From: Arthrobacter woluwensis | GTDB lineage: Bacteria > Actinomycetota > Actinomycetes > Actinomycetales > Micrococcaceae | NCBI RefSeq assembly: GCF_900105345.1 | Contig: NZ_FNSN01000004.1 | Span: 186,001 to 250,000, forward strand | Direction: 5' to 3' | Length of the DNA stretch: 64,000 nucleotides | Part shown: piece after piece, positions 53,308-62,022 of the stretch | How the letters are laid out: every line of letters begins with the position of its first letter | Position numbering within the stretch: the first letter of the stretch is position 1 | Translations under genes and position numbers: made by a program | The notes under the pieces: model-generated | What the model was told of the DNA's origin: nothing | The model's database searches: none | Seen by the model: the letters and a program-made list of their open reading frames with translations, nothing else

Positions 53308-53706
53308 TCAGCCGCGCTCGATCAGGCCCTTCCAGCTCAGCTGTTCCTGCTGGCGCCGGCTCAGCCCGGACACGACGAGGTCATAGGAGTCCTCGATCAT
53401 GTTCCGCAGCAGCTCATCCGGCAGCCCCTCCAGGAGCACACCGTTCCAGTGCTTCTTGTTCAGATGCCAGGCCCCGGTGATCTGCGGGTATCCCGCCCGC
53501 AGCTGCAGTGCCAGCACGGGATCGCATTTCAGGCTCACGGACAGCGGCAGGGCGCGCAGCCGGGTCAGCGCGAACATCTTCGCCGGATGCCGGGCGCCTT
53601 CCACCTCGGACGCGACCTTGAAGACCGAGGTGTCCGGGTCGAACGGGAAGTCCTCGATGGCGCCGGGGAACCCCAGGCAGAACTCGCGCAGCTCACGGGC
53701 GTCCAT
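53308..53706 (-). CDS. MmcQ/YjbR family DNA-binding-fold protein
   Basis: 132 residues. The CyaY-like YjbR fold is indicated by FCLGFPGAIEDFPFDPDTSVFKV at the start, the beta stretch LPLSVSLKCDPVLALQLRA, and the signature GAWHLNKKHWNGVLL with PDELLRNMIEDSYDLVV. Possible DNA-binding role, otherwise unknown. Downstream of it the sequence enters the hairpin-rich gap. Confidence 0.9.
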   Translation of the reverse strand: MDARELREFCLGFPGAIEDFPFDPDTSVFKVASEVEGARHPAKMFALTRLRALPLSVSLKCDPVLALQLRAGYPQITGAWHLNKKHWNGVLLEGLPDELLRNMIEDSYDLVVSGLSRRQQEQLSWKGLIERG

Positions 53707-53753
53707 GACCGCTCCTCTTCGCCAGGCCGCCGTCTGCGGCTCTCAACCGGGGG

Positions 53754-53783
53754 CGACGACGCCGGGGCCACCCGCCGTCGTCG
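53754..53783 (-). terminator. Terminator of the CoA-binding protein gene
   Basis: CGACGACG (53754-53761) pairs with CGTCGTCG (53776-53783); the loop forms an inner CGGG/CCCG pair. Same GACGACG core as other terminators. Confidence 0.65.
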
Positions 53784-53803
53784 TGTGTGCGTGTGCGGGG
53801 CGC

Positions 53804-54259
53804 TCAGGCCGTCGCGGAGCCGTCCGTGTCCAGGCGCCGGCCCTCCTGGGCCCAGCGGTGCAGCACCCGGTCAGGGCACTCGTTCATGACGACGTCCAGC
53901 CCGGCGGCCTCGGCCCGTTCGGCGGCGGCCTCGTCCACGACGCCCAGCTGCATCCAGACGGCCTTGGCGCCGGCCTCGATGGCCTGATCCACCACCGCGC
54001 CGACGCGTTCGGAGTTCACGAAGCACTCCACGACGTCCACCTGGCCCGGCACCTCGGAGAGCAGCTTGTAGCCCTTCTCGCCGTGAACGTCCTCGCCCTT
54101 GGGATTGATGGGAATGATCTCCATCCCCATGCGGTCCCGCACGGTGAGGGAGACGTCATAGGCGGCGCGCCATTCGTTGGTGCTCAGCCCGACCACGGCC
54201 CAGCGGCCCTGCGTGGTGATGAGGTTCTCGATGACGGCGGGATCGTTGACGTGTGCCAT
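53804..54259 (-). CDS. CoA-binding (YccU-like) protein
   Basis: 151 residues with the CoA_binding_2 Rossmann fold: ENLITTQGRWAVVGLSTNEWRAAYDVS, IIPINPKGEDVHGEKGYKLLSEVPGQVDVVECFVNSE, AIEAGAKAVWMQLGVVDEAAAE and VMNECPDRVLHRW. Same fold as the N-terminal domain of succinyl-CoA synthetase, without a catalytic domain. Biological role unknown. Confidence 0.9.
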   Translation of the reverse strand: MAHVNDPAVIENLITTQGRWAVVGLSTNEWRAAYDVSLTVRDRMGMEIIPINPKGEDVHGEKGYKLLSEVPGQVDVVECFVNSERVGAVVDQAIEAGAKAVWMQLGVVDEAAAERAEAAGLDVVMNECPDRVLHRWAQEGRRLDTDGSATA

Positions 54260-54386
54260 GCCCTAAGCCTATTCCTCCGCCTGCCCGACGTGTTCCCCCG
54301 CGGCTTAGACACTCGCCTGCGCTCGTTCCTCGCTGCGGCTCGCGATGCGCCGCTTCCGGGAACCCGCCAGTCCGGCTCGAAAGCAC

Positions 54387-54422
54387 CGAGGGCCGGCGGC
54401 GCCAACGCGCCACCGGCCCTCG
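54387..54422 (-). terminator. Terminator of purA
   Basis: CGAGGGCCGG (54387-54396) and CCGGCCCTCG (54413-54422) pair perfectly with further GGCG/CGCC pairing inside, 17 bases after the purA stop. Confidence 0.85.
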
Positions 54423-54439
54423 AGAAAGGGGTGCGGAAA

Positions 54440-55729
54440 TCAGTCCTCGATCAGGTCGTGGACGACGATGGTCTGCTCGCGGTCCGGGCCCACGCCGATG
54501 GCGGAGAACCGGGTGCCGGAGAGGCGTTCGAGCGCGAGGACGTAGTCGCGGGCGTTCTCCGGGAGGTCCTCCAGGGTCTTGGCGCCGCTGATGTCCTCGG
54601 TCCAGCCGGGGAAGTACTCGAAGATGGGCTTCGCGTGGTGGAAGTCCGTCTGGGTCATCGGCATCTCATCGTGGCGGACGCCGTCGACGTCGTACGCCAC
54701 GCAGACCGGGATCTGCTCGATGCCCGTGAGGACGTCCAGCTTGGTGAGGAAGTAGTCCGTGAAGCCGTTGACGCGGGAGGCGTGACGCGCCAGGACGGCG
54801 TCGTACCAGCCACAGCGACGCGGACGGCCAGTGTTCACGCCGAACTCGCCACCGGTCTTCTGCAGGTAGAGACCCATGTCATCGAACAGCTCAGTGGGGA
54901 ACGGACCGGCGCCCACACGCGTGGTGTACGCCTTGATGATGCCGATCGACCGGGAGATGCGCGTGGGACCGATGCCGGAGCCCACGGACGCGCCGCCCGC
55001 GGTGGGGTTGGACGAGGTCACGAAGGGGTATGTGCCGTGGTCCACGTCCAGGAAGGTGGCCTGGCCGCCCTCCATGAGGACCACCTTGCCCTCGTCCAGG
55101 GCCTTGTTCAGTTCATAGGTCGAGTCGATCATCAGAGGGCGAAGGCGCTCGGCGAAGGAGAGGAAGTACTGGACGATCTCCTCCACCTCCACGGCACGGC
55201 GGTTGTAGACCTTCACCAGGAGCTGGTTCTTCTGGTGCAGCGAGCCTTCCACCTTCTGGCGGAGGATCGACTCGTCGAAGACGTCTTGAACGCGGAGGCC
55301 GAGGCGCGCCACCTTGTCCATGTAGGCGGGGCCGATGCCGCGGCCCGTGGTTCCGATGGCGCGCTTGCCGAGGAAGCGCTCGGTGACTTTGTCCAGCACC
55401 TGGTGATACGGGGCCACGAGGTGGGCGTTGGCGGAGACGCGGAGGCGGGAGGTGTCCGCGCCGCGGGCCTCCAGACCGTCGATCTCCTGGAAGAGGGCCT
55501 CGAGGTTCACCACGCAGCCGTTGCCGATGACCGGGATGGCGTTGGGGCTGAGAATGCCGGCGGGAAGGAGCTTGAGCTCGTACTTCTCGCCGTTCACCAC
55601 GACCGTGTGGCCGGCGTTGTTGCCGCCGTTGGGCTTGACCACGTAATCCACGCGCCCGCCCAGGAGGTCGGTGGCCTTTCCCTTGCCTTCATCGCCCCAC
55701 TGGGCTCCGACGATCACGATTGCTGGCAT
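54440..55729 (-). CDS. purA: Adenylosuccinate synthetase
   Basis: 429 residues, ATG at 55729 behind [29 protein letters not shown] (P-loop with catalytic Asp13), [13 protein letters not shown] (His), [33 protein letters not shown] and [18 protein letters not shown] are family hallmarks. GTP-dependent IMP + Asp to adenylosuccinate, first step to AMP. Monocistronic. Confidence 0.97.
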   Translation of the reverse strand: MPAIVIVGAQWGDEGKGKATDLLGGRVDYVVKPNGGNNAGHTVVVNGEKYELKLLPAGILSPNAIPVIGNGCVVNLEALFQEIDGLEARGADTSRLRVSANAHLVAPYHQVLDKVTERFLGKRAIGTTGRGIGPAYMDKVARLGLRVQDVFDESILRQKVEGSLHQKNQLLVKVYNRRAVEVEEIVQYFLSFAERLRPLMIDSTYELNKALDEGKVVLMEGGQATFLDVDHGTYPFVTSSNPTAGGASVGSGIGPTRISRSIGIIKAYTTRVGAGPFPTELFDDMGLYLQKTGGEFGVNTGRPRRCGWYDAVLARHASRVNGFTDYFLTKLDVLTGIEQIPVCVAYDVDGVRHDEMPMTQTDFHHAKPIFEYFPGWTEDISGAKTLEDLPENARDYVLALERLSGTRFSAIGVGPDREQTIVVHDLIED

Positions 55730-55819
55730 TAGATCCTCCCCGAGGATTCGGCAGGGGCGTTGACCTACCCAGCTTAGTCGACCGGGGCCGACAGCCCGCA
55801 TCGGGCCGCTTCACGACGG

Positions 55820-56323
55820 TCAGCCGATGTTCGTGCAGGACCCTCCCAGACCGCCGACGAGCCCCGGATTGGCGCGGACCTTGACCGGCACGGAGGGCCA
55901 GGTGCCGCTGTTGATGACGATCGCCAGTTCCAGATCGGTGCCCAGGCCCAGGAGTCCCCCGAGGAGGTTCACGGGGACCTCGGTGGTGTATTCCGTGGTG
56001 GTGCCGGTGGTGTTCGCCGTCATGGAGAAACCCGTCAGAGGAGCCAGCGCTGACCCGAGACCACTCTGCGAGGCGTACACGGTGGCATTGGAGAGGGTGA
56101 ACCCGGCAGGTGGCTTCCAATAGATGATGATCTTGGCGCCGAGCCCGAGCACCCCGGCGTTGTAGGCACAGGGTCTGGTGAGCGTGGCCGGCGGCACCGT
56201 GTAGGTCCCGATTCCGGCGCCCGCCGTCCACTCGTTGTCACTCCACGCGGCGGAGGTGGGCACGGCGGAGACGACGACGGCGCACGCGGCCAGCGCTGCG
56301 GCGATCCCGCCTCGGGTCCTCAC
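55820..56323 (-). CDS. Exported protein with SipW-type signal peptide
   Basis: 167 residues, ATG at 56323 overlapping the previous stop (ATGA). Signal segment RGGIAAALAACAVVVSAVPTS then AAWSDNEWTAG. The A-(A/T)-W-(S/T)-D-N-E-W motif at the cleavage site is the mark of SipW-processed proteins and recurs in the gene at 57627. The mature part is beta-rich (YTVPPATLTRPCAYN, AKIIIYWKPPAGFTLS, TTEVPVNLLGG, VPVKVRANPGLVGG) with two Cys likely bonded. A small surface or fibre-like subunit is the natural reading; the exact role is unknown. Confidence 0.7.
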   Translation of the reverse strand: MRTRGGIAAALAACAVVVSAVPTSAAWSDNEWTAGAGIGTYTVPPATLTRPCAYNAGVLGLGAKIIIYWKPPAGFTLSNATVYASQSGLGSALAPLTGFSMTANTTGTTTEYTTEVPVNLLGGLLGLGTDLELAIVINSGTWPSVPVKVRANPGLVGGLGGSCTNIG

Positions 56324-57081
56324 GATGCTCCTCCGTCCTTCTCCTCGTCAGGTCCTTCCCGCGGGGTCACCGCGGCCGGACCCCGCCGGAACGCCGCCCA
56401 TAAAGCGGCCCCGGCCAGCAGCGTCCCGCCGCCCAGCAGCGCGAACCGGCCGCCCTCGAAGCCCGTGTCGCCGAGGTGACCGCCGCCCGGAGGGGTGGGC
56501 CCGGCGTCGTCCTCCGACTGCGCGGTGATTCCGAGCCCGAGCCGCAGGCCGCCCCGGGGAGCCGCCGGGGTCCCGCGCGGAGCCTCCAGCGTGACCGCCA
56601 GATAGGAGTCCCTCCCCCGTGGGAGGCCCGCCAGAGGAACACTCGTCTGTGGATCCACCGTTTTCAGCGCCTCACGGTCGACGCGGAGCATGGGACGCCC
56701 CGGGCAGCGGAGTTCCGCTCCCACGCCGCTCGCCCCGTTCCACGGTTCGGAACACTCGCGCACCGTGACCAGATAACCCCCGGTCACCGCGAGCGCCCCC
56801 GTGGCACTGAGCTTCAGAGAAGTTGCGGCCGGGTCCCCTTCGGCCACTCGCAGTCTGAGCTGCCAGCTGTACTGCTGGCCCGGACGCAGCGAAGGGAAGG
56901 TCAGCGGATACGGCGACGAGGCGAGCTGGAGATGCCCCCGCTCGCCCGTCTCCGGAACTGGAGTGAAGACCGGATCCTGGCCTGCACCGCTCGCCGCCCC
57001 TGCGGGCCCGCCGACCACGGCGAGGCTCGCGAGCAGGAGACCCGCGAAGAGCAGAGCGGCACGGCGTCCGGCCCGTCTCAT
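56320..57081 (-). CDS. Cell-wall surface protein with LPxTG-like sorting signal
   Basis: 253 residues from ATG 57081, which overlaps the sipW stop by four bases. Signal peptide RRAALLFAGLLLASLAVVGG. Mature part is beta-rich (YSWQLRLRVAEG, LKLSATGALAVTGGYLVTV, YLAVTLEAPRG) with one Cys pair (VRECSEPW, LRCPGRP). The C-terminus has HLGDTGFEGGR, then a hydrophobic helix ALLGGGTLLAGAALWAAF and RRG: a sortase signal variant (LGDTG) as used by actinobacterial sortases. It may anchor the exported SipW substrates to the wall. Confidence 0.7.
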   Translation of the reverse strand: MRRAGRRAALLFAGLLLASLAVVGGPAGAASGAGQDPVFTPVPETGERGHLQLASSPYPLTFPSLRPGQQYSWQLRLRVAEGDPAATSLKLSATGALAVTGGYLVTVRECSEPWNGASGVGAELRCPGRPMLRVDREALKTVDPQTSVPLAGLPRGRDSYLAVTLEAPRGTPAAPRGGLRLGLGITAQSEDDAGPTPPGGGHLGDTGFEGGRFALLGGGTLLAGAALWAAFRRGPAAVTPREGPDEEKDGGAS

Positions 57082-57623
57082 GACGACTCCTGAGGACCCG
57101 CCTGCTGCCCTCCACGATGCCGTGGCACCCGGTGCGGCCAGAACGCCCAGGTCACCAGCGCGGCGAGCACGAGGGTGGCGGCTCCCAGGAACCACGGCCC
57201 GCGGGTCGCCATGACCCACGAGCCGACGACGGGAACCGTGAAGATCACGCGCTGCGCGGTCGTCACCTGGTACGGCACCGGGTCCTGGGAACTGTTGGCG
57301 TCCCCCTTGAGCACCAGGGTCGCCGCTCCCTTCCCGGCGCCGGGTTCGGGCGCCACGGAGACTACGCGGTGCGTGACCAGGGTCTTCGTGCCCTGACGCG
57401 TCACGGACGCCACCTCCCCGGGTTTGAGTTGGTCAGCGGGAACCCGCATCGTCAGGGACAGGGCGCCCACCGGGTACTCCGGTTCCATGGAACCGGTCCG
57501 GAAGACCACGAATCCCGCACCGAACAGCAGGGCCGCCAGGACGGACAGCAGACACACCAGGCCCAGGACGGCCGCGACGCTCAGGAGAACCTCGCGGACC
57601 GTCCTGATGCTGCGCGTCAGCAC
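57078..57623 (-). CDS. sipW: Signal peptidase I, SipW (ER) type
   Basis: 181 residues. Membrane helix LLSVAAVLGLVCLLSVLAALLF, catalytic Ser45 in FRTGSMEPEYPVGAL, His85 in TLVTHRVVSV where ordinary bacterial enzymes have Lys, and LKGDANSSQDP (Asp108, Asp114). A second helix near the C-terminus (GPWFLGAATLVLAALVTWAFW) is usual for the SipW branch. The Ser-His form marks it as a dedicated peptidase that in Bacillus processes TasA and TapA. It is flanked by two proteins with matching AAWxDNEW signals. Confidence 0.92.
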   Translation of the reverse strand: MLTRSIRTVREVLLSVAAVLGLVCLLSVLAALLFGAGFVVFRTGSMEPEYPVGALSLTMRVPADQLKPGEVASVTRQGTKTLVTHRVVSVAPEPGAGKGAATLVLKGDANSSQDPVPYQVTTAQRVIFTVPVVGSWVMATRGPWFLGAATLVLAALVTWAFWPHRVPRHRGGQQAGPQESS

Positions 57624-57626
57624 CGA

Positions 57627-58316
57627 TCAGGAACCGACGGTGCTGGTGAAGCGCCAGAGCGGGGTGGTCTTCTTGCCCTGGAGCGTCGGATCCGCGGTGG
57701 TCGGCAACGTGATCGCCAGGCAGATGTCCACCCCGGTGCCGGCGGTGACGGCATCCGGACCGGCCGGCAGGCTGATCGGAGTGGCCGAGGTGGCGGTCAG
57801 CGGCTGACCGGCGGCCACCAGGACGGTGCCATTGGCGGTGAAGCCCGCCGCGTTGCACTGGGCCTTGGTCACGCCGGTCTTGGCCGAGTAGGTCAGAGCC
57901 GCGTAGAGCGCCGAGTTGTTGGTGGGGTCCACCACGGGGGTGGCCTGCACGCCTTCGGCGAGGGTCGCGGTCAGCGCCTCGGAGCCGACCGCCGCCCGGA
58001 GCTGCATCGGCGCGTAGACCGTGCTGCCCGGGACCAGCTTGTCGGCGTTGACGGCGAAGGTCAGGGCCCCGCCGTTCTTGGCGCTCTGGTCGCTCCAGGC
58101 CGCGGCGCCCGCGGTCCCGGTCCAGGTGTTCTGCTCCATGTGGTAGACCCGGGTGCCCGGGCCGCCGGTTCCGGCGTCGTTCTGGCCGAAGACCCATTCA
58201 TTGTCGGTCCAGGCGGCGAGCGTGAAGACCGCGCCTACTCCCAGAACGAGACCTCCGGCCAGGATGGCGCGGACTTTCCGGGAACGGAATGGACGAGTGG
58301 TGGATTGATTCTCCAT
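57627..58316 (-). CDS. SipW-dependent exported protein (TasA/camelysin-like position)
   Basis: 229 residues, ATG at 58316. Signal peptide with RSRKVRAILAGGLVLGVGAVFTL and the SipW-type site LAAWTDNEWVFG. Mature domain is beta-rich: THR-type segment TRVYHMEQNTW, GALTFAVNADKLVPGSTVYAPMQLRAAVGSE, ALYAALTYSAKTG, ISLPAGPDAVTAGTGVDICLAITLP. This matches the general pattern of SipW-cognate actinobacterial proteins with predicted immunoglobulin-like folds. First gene of the operon; three bases before sipW. A TTGACA sequence on the minus strand (58415-58420 in window coordinates) may belong to its promoter. Confidence 0.75.
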   Translation of the reverse strand: MENQSTTRPFRSRKVRAILAGGLVLGVGAVFTLAAWTDNEWVFGQNDAGTGGPGTRVYHMEQNTWTGTAGAAAWSDQSAKNGGALTFAVNADKLVPGSTVYAPMQLRAAVGSEALTATLAEGVQATPVVDPTNNSALYAALTYSAKTGVTKAQCNAAGFTANGTVLVAAGQPLTATSATPISLPAGPDAVTAGTGVDICLAITLPTTADPTLQGKKTTPLWRFTSTVGS

Positions 58317-58570
58317 GGTGATGCCTTGTCATAGCAGTTGAGTGATGAATAAGCACCCGGCCCCCTACTGCTGCCATGCAGTGCTGATTTCAGTGCATCA
58401 TCGGAGGCACACCGTGTCAACGGGTAAGTGATTGCAATCCGTCATCTTGCCGCGTCGCACGTCGGGGCCGGTCTGGACCTCTCGCCATTTCGGCCGGGAT
58501 CACCCATACTGACCGGTAACCAAGGCACCGCGGCCCTGTCGGCGCCTGGCACCGGCACGCAGGAGGCACC

Positions 58571-60145
58571 GTGTTCAGCAGTCCGTTCCCCGACGTCGAC
58601 ATCCCTGATGTGAGCGTGTACGACTACCTTTTCGGCTCCCTGGATGACAACGACCGCGCGCGGATCGCTCTGGTCGACGGAACCACCGGCGCGCAGACCG
58701 ACTACGGGACGCTCGCGGCGCAGATCGACGCGGTCGCAGGCTATCTGGCGGCCCACGGCGTGCGGCCGGGCGATGTGGTGGGGCTCTTCGCCCCCAACAT
58801 CCCGGCCTTCGCGGCGGTCTTCCATGGGATCCTCCGCGCCGGCGCTGCCGCCACCACCATCAACGCTCTCTACACCGCCGACGAGGTGGGGCACCAGCTC
58901 GAGGACGCCGGGGCCGGCTGGCTCTTCACGATCTCGCCGTTCCTGGAACGCGCCGAAGCCGCCGCGGCCCATCAGGGCATTCCCGCGGAGCGCCTCGTGG
59001 TCCTGGACGGAGCCCCGGGACACCCCTCCCTCAAGGACGTGCTGACCGCCGGCCACCCGGCGCCCGAAGTGCACCTCGACCCCGCCACCCACATCGCGGC
59101 GCTCCCCTTCTCCTCCGGCACAAGCGGCAAGCCCAAGGGCGTCATGCTCACCCACCGCAATCTGGTGGCCAACGTCCAGCAGAGCCGGGCTCTCCTGGAG
59201 GTCGACCGCGACGACGTGCTGCTCGCCCTGCTCCCGTTCTTCCACATCTACGGGATGACCGTGCTGCTGAACCTGGCCCTCGCCGAACGCGCACAGCTCG
59301 TCACGATGCCCAAGTTCGACCTCACCGAGTTCCTGCGCATCATCCAGGAACACCGCGTGACGTACCTCTTCATCGCGCCTCCGGTGGCCGTCGCCCTCGC
59401 GAAGCACCCCCTCGTGGCGGACTACGACCTCTCCAGCGTCCACACCGCCCTGTCCGGGGCCGCGCCGCTGGACGAGGAACTGGGGCACGCCGTCGCGGAA
59501 CGTCTCGGCTGCACGATGCTGCAGGGCTACGGGATGAGCGAGATGAGCCCGGTCTCCCACCTGATCCCCCGCTCGTCCGAAGGCGTGCCGCTGGGCAGCT
59601 GCGGCTACACCGTGCCGAACATGGACATCCGGATCGTGGACCTGGCCACCGGGGAGGACATCGACCCTCCGGCCGAGGGCGTGAGCGAACCGGGTCACCT
59701 GCTCTGCCGCGGGCCCAACGTCATGGTGGGGTACCTGAACCTCCCCGAGGCGACGGCGGAGACCCTCGACGCCGACGGCTTCCTGCACACCGGGGACATC
59801 GCCACGGTCTCCTCCACCGGCGTGGTCAGCATCGTCGACCGGCTCAAGGAGCTCATCAAGTACAAGGGCTATCAGATCCCGCCGGCCGAGCTGGAAGCCC
59901 TGCTGCTCACGCACCCCGAGGTCGCCGACGTCGCAGTGGTCGGCGCCTACGACGAGGACCACCAGGAGGTGCCCAAGGCGTTCGTCGTGCGGCAGCCCGG
60001 TTCGGAGCTCGACGCCGCCGCGGTCATGGAGTTCGTGGCGGCCCACGTCGCCCCGCACAAGAAGGTACGGCAGGTCGAGTTCCTGGACGCCATCCCGAAG
60101 TCGGCGTCGGGCAAGATCCTGCGGCGCGAGCTGCGCAAGGCCTGA
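58571..60145 (+). CDS. AMP-dependent acyl-CoA synthetase, 4-coumarate-CoA ligase-like
   Basis: 524 residues, GTG at 58571 behind AGGAGG. Adenylate-forming enzyme: LPFSSGTSGKPKGVMLTH (P-loop), LPFFHIYGM, ALSGAAPLDEEL, QGYGMSEMSPVSH, GDIATVSSTGVVSIVDRLKELIKYKGYQIPP-type hinge (VDRLKELIKYKGYQ) and catalytic Lys in PKSASGKILRREL. Activates an aromatic or fatty carboxylate with CoA; the motif set is nearest 4CL/luciferase-type enzymes. It stands alone between divergent and convergent neighbours. Confidence 0.9.
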   Translation: MFSSPFPDVDIPDVSVYDYLFGSLDDNDRARIALVDGTTGAQTDYGTLAAQIDAVAGYLAAHGVRPGDVVGLFAPNIPAFAAVFHGILRAGAAATTINALYTADEVGHQLEDAGAGWLFTISPFLERAEAAAAHQGIPAERLVVLDGAPGHPSLKDVLTAGHPAPEVHLDPATHIAALPFSSGTSGKPKGVMLTHRNLVANVQQSRALLEVDRDDVLLALLPFFHIYGMTVLLNLALAERAQLVTMPKFDLTEFLRIIQEHRVTYLFIAPPVAVALAKHPLVADYDLSSVHTALSGAAPLDEELGHAVAERLGCTMLQGYGMSEMSPVSHLIPRSSEGVPLGSCGYTVPNMDIRIVDLATGEDIDPPAEGVSEPGHLLCRGPNVMVGYLNLPEATAETLDADGFLHTGDIATVSSTGVVSIVDRLKELIKYKGYQIPPAELEALLLTHPEVADVAVVGAYDEDHQEVPKAFVVRQPGSELDAAAVMEFVAAHVAPHKKVRQVEFLDAIPKSASGKILRRELRKA

Positions 60146-60165
60146 AGGGGACAGCGGCGACCCCG

Positions 60166-60240
60166 CGCTGAACTCGCTGGAACGGGGCTGAGCTCGCTGA
60201 AAGCAGTAGCGAGCTCAGCCCGAAGATCGCGAGTTCAGCG
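60166..60240. repeat. 75-nt two-segment palindrome
   Basis: Outer stem CGCTGAACTCGC (60166-60177) with GCGAGTTCAGCG (60229-60240), a symmetric 7/7 internal loop, inner stem GGGCTGAGCTCGCT (60185-60198) with AGCGAGCTCAGCCC (60208-60221), and a 9-nt loop. An ordinary terminator follows 42 bases later. Confidence 0.9.
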
Positions 60241-60281
60241 GCGGGGAGGCGGGCAATAGCGATGTCGGCGACCCGGCGCTC

Positions 60282-60339
60282 CTGATACGACGACGGCGGC
60301 CGGTCACCAAGAGGTGACCGGCCGCCGTCGTCGTATCAG
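60282..60339. terminator. Two-way terminator, acyl-CoA ligase / DUF3151
   Basis: A 27-bp perfect stem (60282-60308 with 60313-60339) around AAGA, containing the CGACGACGGCGG core, between convergent genes. Confidence 0.88.
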
Positions 60340-60377
60340 CAAGCCGAAGCTCGGCTCAGTCGAAGCTCAGCCGAAGC

Positions 60378-60800
60378 TCAGAGGGCCTCGATGGCCGCCT
60401 TCGCCGTGGGGTCCGAGTCGTTGAGGAACTTCTCGATCCGCTCGGGCTCGTCGGGCTCATTGATGGCCGCGGAGGCGCGGCCCAGGGCGTAGAGCGCCCG
60501 GAGGAAACCCTGGTTCGGCTCGTGCTCCCACGGGATGGGACCGGCGCCGCGCCAGCCGTTGCGGCGCAGGGCGTCCAGGCCGCGGTGGTACCCGACCCGG
60601 GCGAACGCGTAGGACTCGACGGTCCGGCCTTCGGTCCAGGCCTGCTCCGCCGCAAGGGCCCAGAGCAGGGACGACGCCGGGTACTTCGCCACGAGCTCTT
60701 GGGGGTGCGCGCCGACAGCGAGGTGCTGGTACACCTCGGTCTCGGCCGGCAGCTTCGTGGGCTCAGGCCCCAGGAGGTTCGAACGGAATTCGTCGGACAT
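60378..60800 (-). CDS. DUF3151 family protein
   Basis: 140 residues, all-helical and soluble. NLLGPEPTKLPAE, PASSLLWALAAEQAW, YAFARVGYHRGLDALRRNGWRG, IPWEHEPNQGFLRALYALGRAS are the family pattern. Actinobacteria-specific, unknown function. It follows fba by two bases, an arrangement close to the Mycobacterium tuberculosis Rv0360c-fba region, so a link to central carbon metabolism is possible. Confidence 0.9.
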   Translation of the reverse strand: MSDEFRSNLLGPEPTKLPAETEVYQHLAVGAHPQELVAKYPASSLLWALAAEQAWTEGRTVESYAFARVGYHRGLDALRRNGWRGAGPIPWEHEPNQGFLRALYALGRASAAINEPDEPERIEKFLNDSDPTAKAAIEAL

Positions 60801-60802
60801 GC

Positions 60803-61825
60803 TTACTTGCCGCTCTTGCCGGCGGAACCGAGCTGCTGAGCGGCTTCGACGATGCGGGCCGCCATGCCGGCCTCGGCGGAGGCGCCCCAGACGCGCGGGT
60901 CGTAGGCCTTCTTGTTGCCGATCTCGCCGTCGACCTTCAGCACACCGTCGTAGTTGCTGAACATGTGGCCGGCCACCGGGCGGGTGAAGGCGTACTGGGT
61001 GTCCGTGTCCACGTTCATCTTGATGACGCCGTAGGAGACGGCGTCCGCGATCTCCTGCTCGGAGGAGCCGGAACCGCCGTGGAAGACCAGGTCGAACGGG
61101 CTGGCCTTGCCGATCTTGGCGCCGACCTCCTCCTGGATCTTCTTCAGCAGCTCGGGACGCAGCTTCACGCCGCCCGGCTTGTACACGCCGTGCACATTGC
61201 CGAAGGTGAGGGCCGTGATGTAGCGGCCGTTTTCGCCGGAGCCCAGGGCCTCGATGGTCGCCAGGGCGTCCTCGGTGGTGGTGTAGAGCTTCTCGTTGAT
61301 CTCGTTCTCCACACCGTCCTCTTCGCCGCCGACGGTGCCGATCTCGACCTCGAGGATCATCTTGGCGGCCGCGGTGCGGTCCAGGAGCTCACGGGCGATG
61401 CGCAGGTTCTCGCCGAGCTCCTCGTGGGAGCCGTCCCACATGTGGGAGTTGAAGAGCGGGTCGCGGCCGGCCTTGACCTCGGCCTCGGAGGCGGCGAGGA
61501 GCGGCAGGACGAAGCTGTCCAGCTTGTCCTTCGGGCAGTGGTCCGTGTGCAGGGCGATGTTGATGTCGTAGTTCTTGGCCACTTCGCGGGCGAAGGCCGC
61601 GAAGGCGAGGGAACCGGCCACCATGTCCTTGACGGAGGCGCCGGACCAGTAGGCCGCACCACCGGTGGAGACCTGGATGATGCCGTCAGAACCGGCCTCG
61701 GCGAAACCACGGAGGGCCGCGTTGAGGGTCTGCGAGGAGGTGACGTTCACGGCCGGGTAGGCAAAGCCGCCTGCCTTGGCACGGTCGATCATGTCGGCGT
61801 AGATTTCCGGGGTTGCGATAGGCAT
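60803..61825 (-). CDS. fbaA: Fructose-bisphosphate aldolase, class II
   Basis: 340 residues. Zinc enzyme of glycolysis/gluconeogenesis. INIALHTDHCPKD holds zinc His and catalytic Asp, MILEVEIGTVGGEEDGV the second metal region, ITALTFGNVHGVYKPG another His, and VFHGGSGSSEQEI the substrate phosphate loop. Length matches the actinobacterial enzymes. Likely cotranscribed with the DUF3151 gene downstream. Confidence 0.96.
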   Translation of the reverse strand: MPIATPEIYADMIDRAKAGGFAYPAVNVTSSQTLNAALRGFAEAGSDGIIQVSTGGAAYWSGASVKDMVAGSLAFAAFAREVAKNYDINIALHTDHCPKDKLDSFVLPLLAASEAEVKAGRDPLFNSHMWDGSHEELGENLRIARELLDRTAAAKMILEVEIGTVGGEEDGVENEINEKLYTTTEDALATIEALGSGENGRYITALTFGNVHGVYKPGGVKLRPELLKKIQEEVGAKIGKASPFDLVFHGGSGSSEQEIADAVSYGVIKMNVDTDTQYAFTRPVAGHMFSNYDGVLKVDGEIGNKKAYDPRVWGASAEAGMAARIVEAAQQLGSAGKSGK

Positions 61826-61988
61826 GCTGACTCCTGGTGATGCAACGGGATGGGCCGGACAGCAGGGATGGTGCCGACCGATTCGCGCTATTTCCGCGTG
61901 ACTGAACCCATCCTAGCCAGCAAGCACGCGGGCATGGAATGTGGCCCGGATCATGACGCGCGGCGGGCCCGGCGCTCCGCGGGGGATC

Positions 61989-62022
61989 ACGCGGCACGCC
62001 GGGGCCGTCGGCCGTGCCGCGT
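61989..62022 (-). terminator. Hairpin after the RNA methyltransferase gene
   Basis: ACGCGGCACG (61989-61998) pairs with CGTGCCGCGT (62013-62022). The far arm touches the stop codon of the methyltransferase gene. Confidence 0.55.

Noticed and set aside
53148-53480. Small gene starting at the GTG after the AGGAGG loop
   Set aside because: The product is Pro/Gly/Arg low-complexity and runs into the antisense of the YjbR gene.
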